Shown here: positions 27,112 to 37,136 of the stretch, piece by piece | Layout: each line of letters starts with the position of its first letter | Position numbering within the stretch: position 1 is the first letter of the stretch | Assembly (NCBI RefSeq): GCF_946886695.1 | Contig: NZ_CAMPJD010000011.1 | Span: 1 to 64,000, forward strand | DNA from: an uncultured Pseudoxanthomonas sp. | GTDB taxonomy: Bacteria > Pseudomonadota > Gammaproteobacteria > Xanthomonadales > Xanthomonadaceae | DNA: 64,000 nucleotides | Direction: 5' to 3' | Notes under the pieces: model-generated | What the model was told of the DNA's origin: nothing | Database searches by the model: none | The model's input: only the letters and a program-made list of their open reading frames with translations | Translations under genes and position numbers: made by a program

Positions 27112-28152
27112 TCAGCGGCTCATCGAGAACAGGGCAGCGAAGGCCACCAGCATCAGGATCACCGCACCGACGACCAGCAGGCCGCCGATGATCAGCACCA
27201 CCAGGGCCACCGGCCCAAGCTCCTCGCGCTGGCGCTCCGGTTGCGAGGTGAAGGCCCACTTGTCGACCACCAGCGTGTCGCAGACCAGGTCGTGCAGGGC
27301 TTGCTTGCGCGCGGTGAAGGCCGCCATCAGGAAGCCGATGCCAAGGATGATGGCCGACAGCATGGTGGCCCAGTAGCGGCCGAAGCCGCGCAGGAAGCTG
27401 ATCTTGTCGCCGTCGGTCCTGACCACCTTGATGCCGATGGCCAGTTTGCCGGGCGTGGCCATCAGCCCGGCAGCGGAGTGGAACCAGCCGTAGACCATCG
27501 CCGTCAGCACGTACGAGATGGCGGTTTCGCCCACGTTGAACGCGCCCGCCGCTCCGGAGAAGCCATCGGTGAACGAACTGCCCAGCCCCAGCAGTCCGGC
27601 GATGATGGTCGCCACGATGCCCACCGGGATGCCGATGGCGAACGCGTCGATGAAGCTGGCCGCCACACGCTTCCAGAAGCCGGCGTAGACCACATGGCCG
27701 TCGGTGACCGGGGGCGCGTAGGTGACGCGGCCCACGTCCGCGCGCGGTGCCGCGTAGGGCGATGCAATGGCGCCAGGGGTTTCGCCCGGCGCAACCGCGC
27801 GGGTGGCGGCCGCTGCGGCGATCACGGCATCGGACTGGCTGGCGTGCGCGGGCGCGTGCCGTGCGTAGCTGGGTTCGCTGGCGGTGAAGACGGCGCGGCC
27901 GGTCAGCGGGCGCTCTAGGGGTGCCGGCTCGGGCTCCGGTACCGGGGGCGCGGGTGTGGTGGCGACCGGGCGCGCGTCCGCGATGCCGAGTTCGACCGCG
28001 AGCTCGCCCAACGGCGTCCACCGGTTCATGCCTTCGCGCCACGCAAGCGATGCACTGGTCAGGGCGCCGGAACGGTAAAGCCCCGTGAGAGCCTCCGGGG
28101 ACACCGGGCCCTGGCGCTCATGTCGGATATCAACGTAATACCACTCGGTCAT
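27112..28152 (-). CDS. GYF_2-RDD membrane protein
   Basis: A 346-residue protein. Residues 1-55 form a GYF_2 (DUF4339) domain (EWYYVDIRHERQGPVSPEAL, then LAWREGMNRWTPLGEL). A Pro/Ala linker follows, then an RDD domain with about four transmembrane helices (YAGFWKRVAASFIDAFAI, GKLAIGIKVVRTDGDKISF, and WATMLSAIILGIGFLMAAF). A last hydrophobic helix closes the C-terminus. RDD proteins are probable small-solute or ion transport proteins; GYF_2 is likely a protein-binding module. It is the third of three consecutive GYF_2 genes, 19 bases after the second. Confidence 0.8.
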   Translation of the reverse strand: MTEWYYVDIRHERQGPVSPEALTGLYRSGALTSASLAWREGMNRWTPLGELAVELGIADARPVATTPAPPVPEPEPAPLERPLTGRAVFTASEPSYARHAPAHASQSDAVIAAAAATRAVAPGETPGAIASPYAAPRADVGRVTYAPPVTDGHVVYAGFWKRVAASFIDAFAIGIPVGIVATIIAGLLGLGSSFTDGFSGAAGAFNVGETAISYVLTAMVYGWFHSAAGLMATPGKLAIGIKVVRTDGDKISFLRGFGRYWATMLSAIILGIGFLMAAFTARKQALHDLVCDTLVVDKWAFTSQPERQREELGPVALVVLIIGGLLVVGAVILMLVAFAALFSMSR

Positions 28153-28171
28153 GCAGGGTCTCCTTGCCCTT

Positions 28172-29074
28172 TCAGGATTGTGTGGCCAGTGGAATCAGGA
28201 TGGCGGCCATCATGGCGATGAAGATCAGCCCGTAGATGACGCCCGCGATCGCCAGGATCACCTTCGTGGCGGTACCGAGGCCGCGCTGCTGCCAGTCGGG
28301 ATGCGCGGTGTACGCCCAGCGGTCCACCACCAGCGTGCCCACCGCCATGTCGTGCAGGCCCTGCTTGCGCTCGGTGAAGGCCGCGATCAGGTAGCCGATG
28401 TACAGCGTGAGGTAGTTCAGCATGACCGCCAGCCAGCGCAGCAGCGCGCGACCCAGTGTCAGGCGTCGCCCGTCGATGTCGGTGACCTTGATGCCAACCG
28501 CCATCTTGCCCAGCGTGGCCTGCTTGCCCGAGGACTCGAAACCGACGTAATACGCTGCACTGATCACCGGATACAGCAGGTAGACCAGCGCCATCATGCC
28601 GAACATCGCCGCCATGCCTTCGGCGTCGTTCCCGCCGCGCATCAGCAGGCTGCCGCCGACGCCCAGCACGACCACGCACACGATGAGTACCAGGTAGTAG
28701 GCGAAGCCCACCACCATCGAGTCGATGAAAAGCGCCGCGAGGCGCCGCCAGAAGCCGGCCAGCACCACGTCGCCATCCCCCACGTAATGCTGTTCCGACG
28801 CGATCTGCGCCGCAGGCGGTGCGTAAGGCGCGTCCGCGGCGGGAATGCGGAGTTCAGCCGCGGCGTCGGCACCTGTTGCCGGCGGGTCCATCGTGCCGGC
28901 CGGCAGGTCCAGTTCGGAGACCAGCGCACTCAGCGGCTTCCAGTCCTCCAGTCCCTCTCGCCACACCAGGGACTGCGCGCCCAGGCGTGCCTGGCGGACA
29001 TGGCCGCCGAGTTCCCCGGCCGTGAACGGCCCCTGCCGCTGCCCTTGGGCGTCGGCGTAATACCAGTGCGTCAT
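28172..29074 (-). CDS. GYF_2-RDD membrane protein
   Basis: A 300-residue paralogue of the next gene. It has an N-terminal GYF_2 domain (HWYYADAQGQRQGPFTAGEL, SLVWREGLEDWKPLSAL) and an RDD domain whose first helix carries AGFWRRLAALFIDSMVVGF and whose loop has GKMAVGIKVTDIDGRRLTLGRALLRW. The Arg-Asp-Asp family name residues are present as R..ALFID in the first helix. Middle gene of the GYF_2 trio; about 51 bases follow the GYF_2-pilin gene. Function unknown. Confidence 0.8.
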   Translation of the reverse strand: MTHWYYADAQGQRQGPFTAGELGGHVRQARLGAQSLVWREGLEDWKPLSALVSELDLPAGTMDPPATGADAAAELRIPAADAPYAPPAAQIASEQHYVGDGDVVLAGFWRRLAALFIDSMVVGFAYYLVLIVCVVVLGVGGSLLMRGGNDAEGMAAMFGMMALVYLLYPVISAAYYVGFESSGKQATLGKMAVGIKVTDIDGRRLTLGRALLRWLAVMLNYLTLYIGYLIAAFTERKQGLHDMAVGTLVVDRWAYTAHPDWQQRGLGTATKVILAIAGVIYGLIFIAMMAAILIPLATQS

Positions 29075-29125
29075 GCGTTCGATCCCCGATGAAATACGTA
29101 GCCTGCCGCGGCACGTCGACGTTGC

Positions 29126-29863
29126 TCAGCCGCGACACTCCATCGGCAGCCACTTGTCGTCGATTTCCGACGAGCACTGCCATTCGGTGTTGTCGCTCCC
29201 CATATCCCACCACAACTTCCTGCCGTCGATCTGCGCGTTGCCGGTATTGCCGAATTCCAGCTCGAAACCGCAGGTGCCGTCGTCGAAGTCGCCGACGACG
29301 GTGCGCGTGATGTACGTACCCGCGTAGCTCTCGGGCGTGCCGATGCCGCCTTCGCCATTGGTGGGGCAGCGGCCTTCGCGATCATGGAAGGCCTTCACGT
29401 CGCTGCGCAGTTCGATGTTGTCGACCACCGCCTGGGAAACCTTCGAGCGCAGGGTGTAATCGTTGTACGCAGGAATCGCGATGGCGGCCAGGATGCCGCC
29501 GATGCCGACGCAGGGCAGCACCAGGGCCGCCGCCACGATCAGCGCGATCCTGCCGCCTGACATCCCTTTCTTGGCGGCCGGCGGAGCGGGTGAGCGCAAC
29601 AGCCGGTCCTGCGGTAGAGCGGCGGCAACGTGCGCCGACAGCGGTGGTGGGACGGGCGATGGCGTTCCGCCGTCATCGGCCGGTGCCGCATGCAGTCCCA
29701 GTTCTGCGGAAAATTCCTGCAGCGGCAGCCACTGGGGCAGGCCTTCGCGCCAGACAAGGCTGTCCAGCGCGACGCGGCCGTAACGGTAGTGGGTGACCAG
29801 TTCTTCCGACGACACCGGCCCGTGCTGCTGACGGTTCCGGTCAGCGTAATACCAACCCGACAT
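29126..29863 (-). CDS. GYF_2 domain fused to a type IV pilin-like domain
   Basis: A 245-residue protein. Residues 1-55 are GYF_2 (GWYYADRNRQQHGPVSSEEL, LVWREGLPQWLPLQEFSAEL). After a Pro-rich linker and the basic KKGMSGGR, a hydrophobic helix ends GILAAIAIPAYNDYTLRSKV, which is the N-terminal helix of type IV major pilins. A pilin-like C-terminal domain follows with Cys residues (GRCPTN, GTCGFELEF, WQCSSEIDD, MECRG). The prepilin leader and its FTLIE cleavage site are absent, so it probably is not processed or assembled as a pilin. GGGGGAAG precedes the ATG. It starts 26 bases after smg on the same strand. Confidence 0.75.
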   Translation of the reverse strand: MSGWYYADRNRQQHGPVSSEELVTHYRYGRVALDSLVWREGLPQWLPLQEFSAELGLHAAPADDGGTPSPVPPPLSAHVAAALPQDRLLRSPAPPAAKKGMSGGRIALIVAAALVLPCVGIGGILAAIAIPAYNDYTLRSKVSQAVVDNIELRSDVKAFHDREGRCPTNGEGGIGTPESYAGTYITRTVVGDFDDGTCGFELEFGNTGNAQIDGRKLWWDMGSDNTEWQCSSEIDDKWLPMECRG

Positions 29864-29889
29864 GCTTCCCCCTGAAGCGTTTCAACGCC

Positions 29890-30363
29890 TCAGTGTACCG
29901 GCTCGGGTTCGTCCGCAAACATCTGGGTTTCCATCCACGCGTAGGCGGCTTCCGAGCCCGGCTGGTTGAACAGCACCATCAGTACGACCCACTTCAGGTC
30001 GTCCAGGTCCAGTTCGTCCTGGTCCAGGGCCATGGCGCGGTCCAGCACCAGCTCCCGCTGGTCCGCATCCAGTACACCGTGCTGCTCCAGGAACAGCAGG
30101 AAGCCCCGGCATTCGACGTCGAGCTTCTCCAGCTCGGGACCGTGGAAGACGCGGGTGGGGCCGCCCACGCGCGGCGTCGACGCGGCCGGGCGCTGGTCGG
30201 CCAGGGCATCGAGCCAATCGAAGGCTTTGCTGATTTCGGCGGGGCTGAAACCGGCCTGGATCAGGCCGTTCTGGAGAGAGTCGCGGTCGCGGACGGGGTC
30301 CGCATCTTCGGTGAAGTAATGTTCGAACAGGTACAGCAGTACATCCAGGATGCTCTCTTTCAT
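29890..30363 (-). CDS. smg: Smg protein (DUF494)
   Basis: A 157-residue protein of the Smg/DUF494 family, conserved beside dprA and topA in gammaproteobacteria and of unclear function. [17 protein letters not shown] at the start and [30 protein letters not shown] at the end are family hallmarks. The start is set by the 4-base overlap (ATGA) with the dprA stop; upstream in-frame sequence is the shadow of dprA. Confidence 0.93.
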   Translation of the reverse strand: MKESILDVLLYLFEHYFTEDADPVRDRDSLQNGLIQAGFSPAEISKAFDWLDALADQRPAASTPRVGGPTRVFHGPELEKLDVECRGFLLFLEQHGVLDADQRELVLDRAMALDQDELDLDDLKWVVLMVLFNQPGSEAAYAWMETQMFADEPEPVH

Positions 30364-31535
30364 TGCCCCTCGGCCTGCGTCATCGACGCTGTGGAGGTGA
30401 AGAAACCGGTCTTTCTCTGGTATCGGCCGTGTTCCGCCGTTACTAAGCCATCCAGTTCCATGACCAGCAGCATGGAGGACAGTTCCGCAGCCGTCAATCC
30501 GGTGCGTGAGACGAGCTGATCCATACCTGTTGGGTCGTGACCCAAGCCTTCCCACAACTTCTGGTAGTCGGCATCCAGTCGCAAGGGGGTCTCACCTGGC
30601 CCTGCGATTGCCGCCGATTCAGTCTCGCCCAAGCGGCCACGCAAGGCGTTGGCGAGGTCTGCGGCCAGTGGCGCCACCGCCTCGATGACCTCCTGCGCGC
30701 ATTCCACCAGGGCGGCACCGTCCCGGATCAGGCGGTGACAGCCCCGCGCCAGGGGATTGTGGATCGAGCCGGGGATGGCGAAGACCTCGCGCCCGGCTTC
30801 GCCGGCCTGGCGGGCGGTGATCAAGGCCCCTGACCGCTCAGCCGCTTCGACCACCAGCGTGCCCAGGGTCAGGCCCGCGAGGATGCGGTTGCGCGAAGGG
30901 AAATGGCTGCGCATCGCCGGTGTTCCGGGTGGGTGTTCACTGACCACCGCGCCGTGGGTGGCCAGACGGTCGCGCAACAGGTCGTGCCCTGGGGGGTAGG
31001 CGATGTCCGGGCCGGTGCCGACGACCGCGATGGTGGTACCGGGCCCCAGCGCGAGCGCGGCCTCATGCGCCACGGCGTCGATACCCCGGGCCATGCCGCT
31101 GGCCACCACGATGCCCGTGGAGGCCAGCGCACGTGCGAACGCATGGGCATTGTCCCGTCCCCCGCTGGTCGGCGTGCGGCTGCCCACCACCGCGACGGCG
31201 GCCCGCCACAGCAGGGTCGGGTCGCCATCGACGAACAGCGCCAGCGGCGGGCTCCCGACCTGCCTCAGCGGAGCCGGGTAGTCCGCGTCGTGCCAGCCGA
31301 TCAGGTGATGGCCGGGGGCCTGCAGCCACTCCAGTGTTCTCGCAAGTGCGTCATCGGCAGGGCCGCGCAGACGGGTGATCTGTACGTCATCCATTCCTGC
31401 CGCCCGCCAGGCGCCTGCCCCGGCCCGGAGGGCTGCCGACGGTGCGCCGTGCTGGTCGAGCAGGCGTCGTCGGCACAGGACCGGACCGCCGGCCAGGACC
31501 AGTCTGGCCAGTGCGCTCATATCGTCGGTATGCAT
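30360..31535 (-). CDS. dprA: DNA-processing protein DprA
   Basis: A 391-residue protein that binds incoming single-stranded DNA and loads RecA during natural transformation. It has an N-terminal helical SAM-like region, then the Rossmann-fold DprA domain ([85 protein letters not shown]). A C-terminal winged-helix-like domain ends in [23 protein letters not shown]. An alternative start at 31520 would remove five residues. It is coupled to smg by a 4-base overlap. The upstream LysM gene is separated by a hairpin. Confidence 0.95.
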   Translation of the reverse strand: MHTDDMSALARLVLAGGPVLCRRRLLDQHGAPSAALRAGAGAWRAAGMDDVQITRLRGPADDALARTLEWLQAPGHHLIGWHDADYPAPLRQVGSPPLALFVDGDPTLLWRAAVAVVGSRTPTSGGRDNAHAFARALASTGIVVASGMARGIDAVAHEAALALGPGTTIAVVGTGPDIAYPPGHDLLRDRLATHGAVVSEHPPGTPAMRSHFPSRNRILAGLTLGTLVVEAAERSGALITARQAGEAGREVFAIPGSIHNPLARGCHRLIRDGAALVECAQEVIEAVAPLAADLANALRGRLGETESAAIAGPGETPLRLDADYQKLWEGLGHDPTGMDQLVSRTGLTAAELSSMLLVMELDGLVTAEHGRYQRKTGFFTSTASMTQAEGQ

Positions 31536-31559
31536 GCTGCGAGCGTAGGCCGGAAACGA

Positions 31560-31583
31560 CGACGGCGCCCTCGGGCGCCGTCG
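31560..31583 (-). terminator. Hairpin between the LysM gene and dprA
   Basis: GACGGCGCCC at 31561-31570 is inversely repeated at 31573-31582 (one more pair outside). It is a very stable stem with a tight loop, followed on the minus strand by TCGTTTCCGG. The T-tract is short, so termination or attenuation into dprA is possible but partial. Confidence 0.5.
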
Positions 31584-31613
31584 CGGTCTTGCGTAGGAAT
31601 TGCCTGACGCGTG

Positions 31614-32738
31614 TCAGTAGGTCGCGTCGGGGTGTTTCAGCTCGTAGCCGACGCGGGTGGCCTCCACGCCTTCCATGACCAGCGCGTAGCTGACCTTGTC
31701 GAAGGTGCGGAACACCATCGCATGGCTGGCATATTCGTCAGGCAGGCTGACGCGGCCAGCGCCGGACTTCGGCGATTCGCTGATGCGTGAGGATTCCGGA
31801 TGGGCCATGCGGTTGGCGGTGTGGCTGCCATTGCGCCACACCGAGAACACGGTGCCGTTGTCCACGCCGTCCAGACGGCCGCCGGAGATGGCGATCACGT
31901 CGCGCGTACCGCCCGAGGTAAGGGCATCCGCCACGGCCAGCACGCGCAGCTTTCCACCCGGGTCGCTCGAGGGTGGGTGCGGGAAGAAGTGCAGGTCGTA
32001 GGGCTGTGCGTCCACCGGGATCAGGCGGTCGCCGACGCGGACCTCATGTCCGCCGATGTCGGCGACCAGCGTGCTCACCTCGGTCCCCGGGACCACGCCC
32101 CGGGTGAAGGTCGCAACGTTGACCTTCGCCAGTTCGTAGCCGAGGAAAACGCCCTTGCCGCTCTGTTCGACGATGTCCTTCCACTGGTCCACTTCGCCGC
32201 GGATACTCTTGCCACGGAAATCCAGATCCTGTGCGCGCGGATTGTCGGTGAAGCGGGCCGTCGGCCGGACCACCGCGAAGCGCTGGCCCGGCTGGGCGCC
32301 ATCCAGTCCGCGGACGTAGATGTTGTGGCCACCGGAGCCGCGCAGGCGGTCTTCATCCAGCCCGGCGACGTGCGGCAGGCCCTCGAAGCTGTCGACGACG
32401 CGGCGATCCTTCAGGTACGCCTCGATGTCGGATAGCGGAATGGCATTCAGCGGGGCTTCCTGGCGCGGGCCGGGTTGCACGGCCACGCGGTCCAGATAGG
32501 CCAGGCTGATCACATCGCCCGGATAGATCAGGTGCGGGTTCTGGATCTGCGGATTGGCCTGCCAGATTTCCGGCCACAGCCATGGCTTCTTGAGGAAGCG
32601 CGCCGAAATATCCCACAGCGTGTCGCCACGCTTGACCACGTAGGTATCAGGGTGGCTCCCCGCCATCTCGGCAGCGGCCGCGTAAGTGCCGACGGTCAGC
32701 GCCGCAACGGCGAGAACCGTACGAAAATATTTAAACAT
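31614..32738 (-). CDS. Exported LysM-domain protein
   Basis: A 374-residue protein with a signal peptide ([25 protein letters not shown]) and one LysM peptidoglycan-binding module at about residues 33-80 ([32 protein letters not shown]). A long beta-rich domain of unknown role follows ([49 protein letters not shown]). It is the conserved LysM gene that sits beside dprA and opposite def in this lineage, so it is probably an envelope protein that binds cell wall. The start is fixed by the signal peptide; longer upstream reading frame is antisense to def and fmt. It is divergent from def. Confidence 0.88.
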   Translation of the reverse strand: MFKYFRTVLAVAALTVGTYAAAAEMAGSHPDTYVVKRGDTLWDISARFLKKPWLWPEIWQANPQIQNPHLIYPGDVISLAYLDRVAVQPGPRQEAPLNAIPLSDIEAYLKDRRVVDSFEGLPHVAGLDEDRLRGSGGHNIYVRGLDGAQPGQRFAVVRPTARFTDNPRAQDLDFRGKSIRGEVDQWKDIVEQSGKGVFLGYELAKVNVATFTRGVVPGTEVSTLVADIGGHEVRVGDRLIPVDAQPYDLHFFPHPPSSDPGGKLRVLAVADALTSGGTRDVIAISGGRLDGVDNGTVFSVWRNGSHTANRMAHPESSRISESPKSGAGRVSLPDEYASHAMVFRTFDKVSYALVMEGVEATRVGYELKHPDATY

Positions 32739-32870
32739 GGCGGTATCTACCTGATTCCCCGACAGGTGGTCAGCACTATAGTCCAGAAAACCCGACGCAA
32801 AGCAAGCGCCCGCGTTAGAATTCGTGAGGCCTTGCCGGATTCCACTGGCGCCCCCATCCCGAGACGTACC

Positions 32871-33383
32871 ATGGCCCTGCTTCCCATCCTCGAATTCCCT
32901 GACCCCCGCCTGCGTACGAAAGCCGTGCCGGTGGATGCGGGGCACGTGAGCTCGCCGGCGTTCCAGCGGCTGCTGGACGACATGTTCGAGACCATGTACG
33001 ACGCGCCCGGCATTGGCCTGGCCGCCAGCCAGGTGGACGTGCACCAGCGTTTCATGGTGATCGACATCAGCGAAGAGAAGAACGAGCCGCAGGTCTTCAT
33101 CAATCCCGAGCTGAGTGAACAGGTCGGCGAACAGGTCTACCAGGAAGGCTGCCTGTCCGTGCCCGGCATCTTTGCCGACGTGACCCGCGCCGATGCGGTC
33201 ACGGTGCGTTTCCTCGACCGCCAGGGCCAGCCGCAGGAACTGCGGGCCGAAGGCCTGCTCGCCGTCTGTATCCAGCACGAGATGGACCACCTGGACGGAA
33301 AGCTGTTCGTCGATTATCTCTCGCCGCTCAAGCGCGAGATGGTGCGCAAGAAGCTGGCAAAGCAGCGCAAGCACGTCGCCTGA
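32871..33383 (+). CDS. def: Peptide deformylase
   Basis: A 170-residue metal hydrolase that removes the formyl group from nascent N-terminal methionine. All three motifs are present: [11 protein letters not shown] (motif 1), EGCLSVPG with the metal-binding Cys (motif 2), and [12 protein letters not shown] with two metal His and catalytic Glu (motif 3). First gene of def-fmt-rsmB, divergent from the LysM gene. Together with fmt it brackets initiator formylation. Confidence 0.97.
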   Translation: MALLPILEFPDPRLRTKAVPVDAGHVSSPAFQRLLDDMFETMYDAPGIGLAASQVDVHQRFMVIDISEEKNEPQVFINPELSEQVGEQVYQEGCLSVPGIFADVTRADAVTVRFLDRQGQPQELRAEGLLAVCIQHEMDHLDGKLFVDYLSPLKREMVRKKLAKQRKHVA

Positions 33384-33458
33384 CGTGCCGGCATGGCGGG
33401 ATCGGGTGCCGGGCTGGTCCCGCCCGTTCCGATATCCCTTCCCTGAGGCCTCACCCGC

Positions 33459-34379
33459 ATGAGAATCGTCTTCGCCGGCACGCCGGCGTTCGCCGTGCCC
33501 AGCCTGCGCGCCGCACACGCCCACCATGAAGTCGTCGCGGTCTACACCCAGCCTGATCGCCCGGCGGGACGTGGGCGCGGGCTGACCCCTTCGCCGGTCA
33601 AACTGGAAGCGATCCAGCGCGGCATCCCGGTGCTGCAGCCACTTTCGCTGAGGAGGAAGTCCGCCCAGGACGCACTGCGCGAGATGCAGCCGGACGTCAT
33701 GATCGTGGTGGCCTATGGCCTGATCCTTCCACAGGCGGTATTGGACATCCCCCAGTACGGTTGCTGGAACGTACACGCCTCGCTGCTGCCGCGCTGGCGC
33801 GGTGCCGCGCCGATCCAGCGCGCCATCGAGGCGGGCGATACCGAGACGGGTGTCTGCCTGATGCAGATGGAAGCGGGCCTGGACACCGGGCCGGTGCTGC
33901 TGGCGCAGAGCATGCCGATTGGTCCAGACGATACCGGCGGGCAACTCCACGACCGGCTTTCCGATCTGGGAGCCCAGGTCCTGCGCGATGCGCTCGGCCT
34001 GTTGCGGGCCGGCGTCCGCCTGCCGCCGCATCCGCAGGCGGGAGAGGGCGTGGTCTACGCGCACAAGCTGGACAAGGCCGAAGGCAGGCTCGACTGGTCG
34101 CAGCCGGCCGAGGTGTTGGCCCGCAAGGTGCGTGCATTCAACCCTTGGCCCGTGGCCGAAGCGCAGGTCGCTGGCGAGCGCTTGCGCATCCACGGCGCGG
34201 TTGTGGTGGACCAGTCCCACGGCGCCACGCCGGGCACGTTGCTCGCGGCTGGCCGGCAGGGGTTGGACATCGCCTGCGGCGATGGCGTCCTGCGCCTGCG
34301 TGTCGTCCAGCGGGAAGGGGGCAAGGCCATCACCGCGGCGGACTACCTCAACGCCCGGCGCGACCTGGTGACGGCATGA
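33459..34379 (+). CDS. fmt: Methionyl-tRNA formyltransferase
   Basis: A 306-residue enzyme that formylates initiator Met-tRNA using 10-formyltetrahydrofolate. The catalytic-domain signature [20 protein letters not shown] is intact, as are the N-terminal [13 protein letters not shown] and the later [14 protein letters not shown]; a C-terminal OB-fold region follows. It lies 75 bases after def and its stop overlaps the rsmB start by 4 bases (ATGA). Confidence 0.97.
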   Translation: MRIVFAGTPAFAVPSLRAAHAHHEVVAVYTQPDRPAGRGRGLTPSPVKLEAIQRGIPVLQPLSLRRKSAQDALREMQPDVMIVVAYGLILPQAVLDIPQYGCWNVHASLLPRWRGAAPIQRAIEAGDTETGVCLMQMEAGLDTGPVLLAQSMPIGPDDTGGQLHDRLSDLGAQVLRDALGLLRAGVRLPPHPQAGEGVVYAHKLDKAEGRLDWSQPAEVLARKVRAFNPWPVAEAQVAGERLRIHGAVVVDQSHGATPGTLLAAGRQGLDIACGDGVLRLRVVQREGGKAITAADYLNARRDLVTA

Positions 34380-35674
34380 ACACGCAGGCCGGCGTCGCGG
34401 TACGGGTCCTGGCCACCCGTGTCGTCGATGCCGTGATGCACCGTGGCCGTTCGCTGAAAGCGGAACTGGCCGCCTGCCTGCCTCGCATCGATGACGCACG
34501 GGACCGCGCGTTGCTGGAGGCGATCTGCTTCGCCGTACTGCGCTCGCGCGCCCGAAGCGAGGCGGCGCTGGAGCAGTGGATGAGCAGACCGCTGGGGCCG
34601 CGCGACAACGAGTTGCGTGCGCTCCTGCACGTGGGGTTCGCGCAGGTGGTGATCCTGGGGCTTCCTCCGCACGCGGCGCTGTCGGCGACCGTGGAAGCCG
34701 TACGCGCACTGGGTAGGCCGCACCAGGACAAGGTCGTGAACGCGTTATTGCGTCGTGCGCAGCGCGAAGGTCTGCCCGCTGTCTCCGCGGACGCGCTGTG
34801 GCCCGAGTGGCTGCGCCGGCAGATACGAGCCGATTGGCCGGAACAGGCCGAGGCGATTTTCGAGGCCAGCCAACACGAAGCGCCGCTGTGGTTGAGAGTC
34901 AATCGATCCCGCGGCAGTCGTGACGAATATCGGCAACGACTGGCGGATGCGGGTATCAAGGCGGATCTCGCGGAGGGCATGGCCGATGCGCTGGTCCTGC
35001 GCGAACCGCTGGCTGCCTTGGCATTGCCTGGGTTTGCCCAAGGCGATGTCTCCGTGCAGGACGGCGCCGCACAACGCGTGGCGGATCTGGCAGGCACGCT
35101 GCCAGCGGGAGCCCGCGTGCTGGACATGTGCGCCGCGCCCGGCGGCAAGTCCGCACACCTGCTGGAACGTGATCATTCATTGCGACTGGTTGCACTCGAT
35201 GTGGACGCCCGCCGGTTGCAGCGCGTCCGGGAGACGCTCGACCGAGTGGGTGCCAGCGCACACCTGCAGGCAGCGGATGCCACCGATACAACGGCCTGGT
35301 GGGATGGCCAGCCTTTCGATGTCGTGCTGCTGGATGCGCCCTGCTCCGCCACGGGCATCGTGCGCCGGCAACCGGATGTCCTGCTGCATCGGCGTGCCGA
35401 GGACATCACGGCGCTGACCCGTGTTCAGAGGGATCTGCTGGAAGCCGCCTGGCGTGTCGTTGCGCCGGGCGGCCGGCTGATCTACACCACGTGCTCGATC
35501 CTGCGTGCCGAGAACGCGCAACAGGTCGACGGATTCCGTGCACGGCACCCGGATGCGGTGCAGGATCTGCTGGATGAGGTCTTGGGCCTCGAGGAGGCCG
35601 GCGGCCGGCAGCGTTTCCCTGGGGAGCAGGACATGGATGGATTTTTTTATGCGTCGTGGCGGAAGAGAACGTGA
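34376..35674 (+). CDS. rsmB: 16S rRNA (cytosine-967-C5)-methyltransferase RsmB
   Basis: A 432-residue methyltransferase acting on C967 of 16S rRNA. The N-terminal NusB-like helical domain (about residues 1-140) is followed by a SAM-binding domain with [17 protein letters not shown]. The two-cysteine RNA m5C active site is present as [18 protein letters not shown] and [11 protein letters not shown]. The protein ends in [13 protein letters not shown], as expected. The start overlaps the fmt stop, indicating coupling. Confidence 0.96.
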   Translation: MNTQAGVAVRVLATRVVDAVMHRGRSLKAELAACLPRIDDARDRALLEAICFAVLRSRARSEAALEQWMSRPLGPRDNELRALLHVGFAQVVILGLPPHAALSATVEAVRALGRPHQDKVVNALLRRAQREGLPAVSADALWPEWLRRQIRADWPEQAEAIFEASQHEAPLWLRVNRSRGSRDEYRQRLADAGIKADLAEGMADALVLREPLAALALPGFAQGDVSVQDGAAQRVADLAGTLPAGARVLDMCAAPGGKSAHLLERDHSLRLVALDVDARRLQRVRETLDRVGASAHLQAADATDTTAWWDGQPFDVVLLDAPCSATGIVRRQPDVLLHRRAEDITALTRVQRDLLEAAWRVVAPGGRLIYTTCSILRAENAQQVDGFRARHPDAVQDLLDEVLGLEEAGGRQRFPGEQDMDGFFYASWRKRT

Positions 35675-35713
35675 GCCATATCGCAGGACTCAACCTGATG
35701 CGACTGCGGCGAC

Positions 35714-35743
35714 GCAAGCGCGTGCGATGAATCGCACGCTTGC
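35714..35743. terminator. Hairpin after rsmB
   Basis: GTGCGAT (35722-35728) pairs with 35731-35737 and GCAAGC (35714-35719) with 35738-35743, with a two-base bulge. It lies 39 bases after the rsmB stop. A strong T-run is missing (CGCATACTTTCC follows), so it is a possible weak terminator. Confidence 0.45.
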
Positions 35744-35890
35744 CGCATACTTTCCTCCGCGCAGCGTACTGCCGATTCACGTTGCATTGACGTAACGATC
35801 ATGCCGTTGGCTCAAACTCCCCTTCCCGGGAGTCCTGCCTGCTGCCTCCATGATCATGCCATCGCAATCCGCAGGACCCGAGGTGTACAG

Positions 35891-37105
35891 ATGAGGAGTT
35901 GTCGTCGACAGGATGTCGCGCGCGGGTTGGCGTGGCTGGCAGGGTTCAGCGCGGCCACGCTGCTGGTGGTGCCCAAGGGCCTTTCCGTATTCGCGGTACT
36001 GATGCTGGCGGCCACCGTGGCCGCACTGCCGGACCTCTGGCGCGGCGGGCGTGTTTTGCCGCGTGCCTGGTACTCGCTATTGGCGACGGCATTGATTGTC
36101 GTCGCCATCGCGGCCGCGTCGATGTGGGCGCGCGACGCGCGCTGGGCCTCGTTGGACAATCCTTCGCGTGCGCTGCTGCTTCCCTGGTGCGCCTGGCTGG
36201 CCTGGACGACCCGCGTACGCATGTCGAGCCTGTGGTACGGGGCTTTGGCAGGCCTGCTCATTGCCTGCACGATTTCGATCGTGCAGGTTTTGTTGGGTGT
36301 CGAGAGGGCGGGCAGCGAGGCGAACCCGATCGTGTTCGCCAATGCGGTGCTGGTGCTGCTGGTGGTTGCGGTGTTCTGCCGGCCACCGCACAAGGGGGTG
36401 CTGATGCCGTTGCTGCTGGTCGGCGTGATTGTGCTGGCCAACGTCGCCGTCATCCTCAGCGGCAGCCGCGGTGCGCTGCTGGGTCTGGGCCTCGTGGTGT
36501 TGATGTTGCTGGTGGGTGGCACGACGCGTTACCGATGGCGGCGACTGGGCATCGCGGGCGGCGTGCTCGCGACCCTGTTCGTCGCCCTGTGGACCGTGCC
36601 TTGGCTGTCCACCCAGTTCAGGCTGGACCAGTTGCATGCGGATGTGTCCGGCTATGCGCTGGGCCAGGTGGACCAGCCGATCAGCGCGCGTCTCGGGCTG
36701 CTGACGGTGGCATGGGATGCTTTCCGCGAGTCGCCGCTCACGGGTATCGGCATCGATGCTTTCGAGGCGCGTATCGACGCCAGCGTCTATTGCCGGGGGG
36801 GCGAGCGCCATTTCTGCGGGCTGGAGCACGCACACAACGATCTTGCCCAATGGGGCGCGACGATGGGAGTGGCCGGCATCTTCGGCTTGCTGGCTCTGTA
36901 CCTCGTCCCGCTATCTGTCGCGGCGCACCAGATCCGCGTGGCGCGCACGGAGGCTGCGGCAGGAGCACCGTGGGCGGCCGGCATGCTGGTGGCCACCTAC
37001 ATGGTCTCCGGATTGACGCAGTCGATGTTCTCCCACGCGCTCAGCACGAGCGCGTACGTGGTGTTGGTGGGGCTGCTGCTTGGCATCGGCATGCAGCGGG
37101 AATGA
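35891..37105 (+). CDS. O-antigen ligase family (Wzy_C) membrane protein
   Basis: A 404-residue polytopic inner-membrane protein with about 10-12 hydrophobic helices. The Wzy_C signature SGSRGALLGLGLVVLML and the large periplasmic loop ending EHAHNDLAQWGATMGVAGIFGL, with the conserved His, fit O-antigen ligase (WaaL), which joins polymer to lipid A-core. Wzy polymerases and protein O-oligosaccharyltransferases share the fold, so exact substrate is inferred from the neighbouring LPS-type genes. The ATG at 35891 has CGAGGTG upstream; an ATG at 35801 would add 30 non-conserved residues. Confidence 0.8.
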   Translation: MRSCRRQDVARGLAWLAGFSAATLLVVPKGLSVFAVLMLAATVAALPDLWRGGRVLPRAWYSLLATALIVVAIAAASMWARDARWASLDNPSRALLLPWCAWLAWTTRVRMSSLWYGALAGLLIACTISIVQVLLGVERAGSEANPIVFANAVLVLLVVAVFCRPPHKGVLMPLLLVGVIVLANVAVILSGSRGALLGLGLVVLMLLVGGTTRYRWRRLGIAGGVLATLFVALWTVPWLSTQFRLDQLHADVSGYALGQVDQPISARLGLLTVAWDAFRESPLTGIGIDAFEARIDASVYCRGGERHFCGLEHAHNDLAQWGATMGVAGIFGLLALYLVPLSVAAHQIRVARTEAAAGAPWAAGMLVATYMVSGLTQSMFSHALSTSAYVVLVGLLLGIGMQRE

Positions 37106-37136
37106 TCTCTCGCCCGATCCAGTACTGCCACGCGCT

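Noticed and set aside
31614..34709. A 1031-codon open frame on the minus strand spanning def and fmt
   Set aside because: Only the part from 32738 downward encodes the LysM protein with its signal peptide. The upstream part is antisense to def and fmt and has Arg/Ala/Pro shadow composition.
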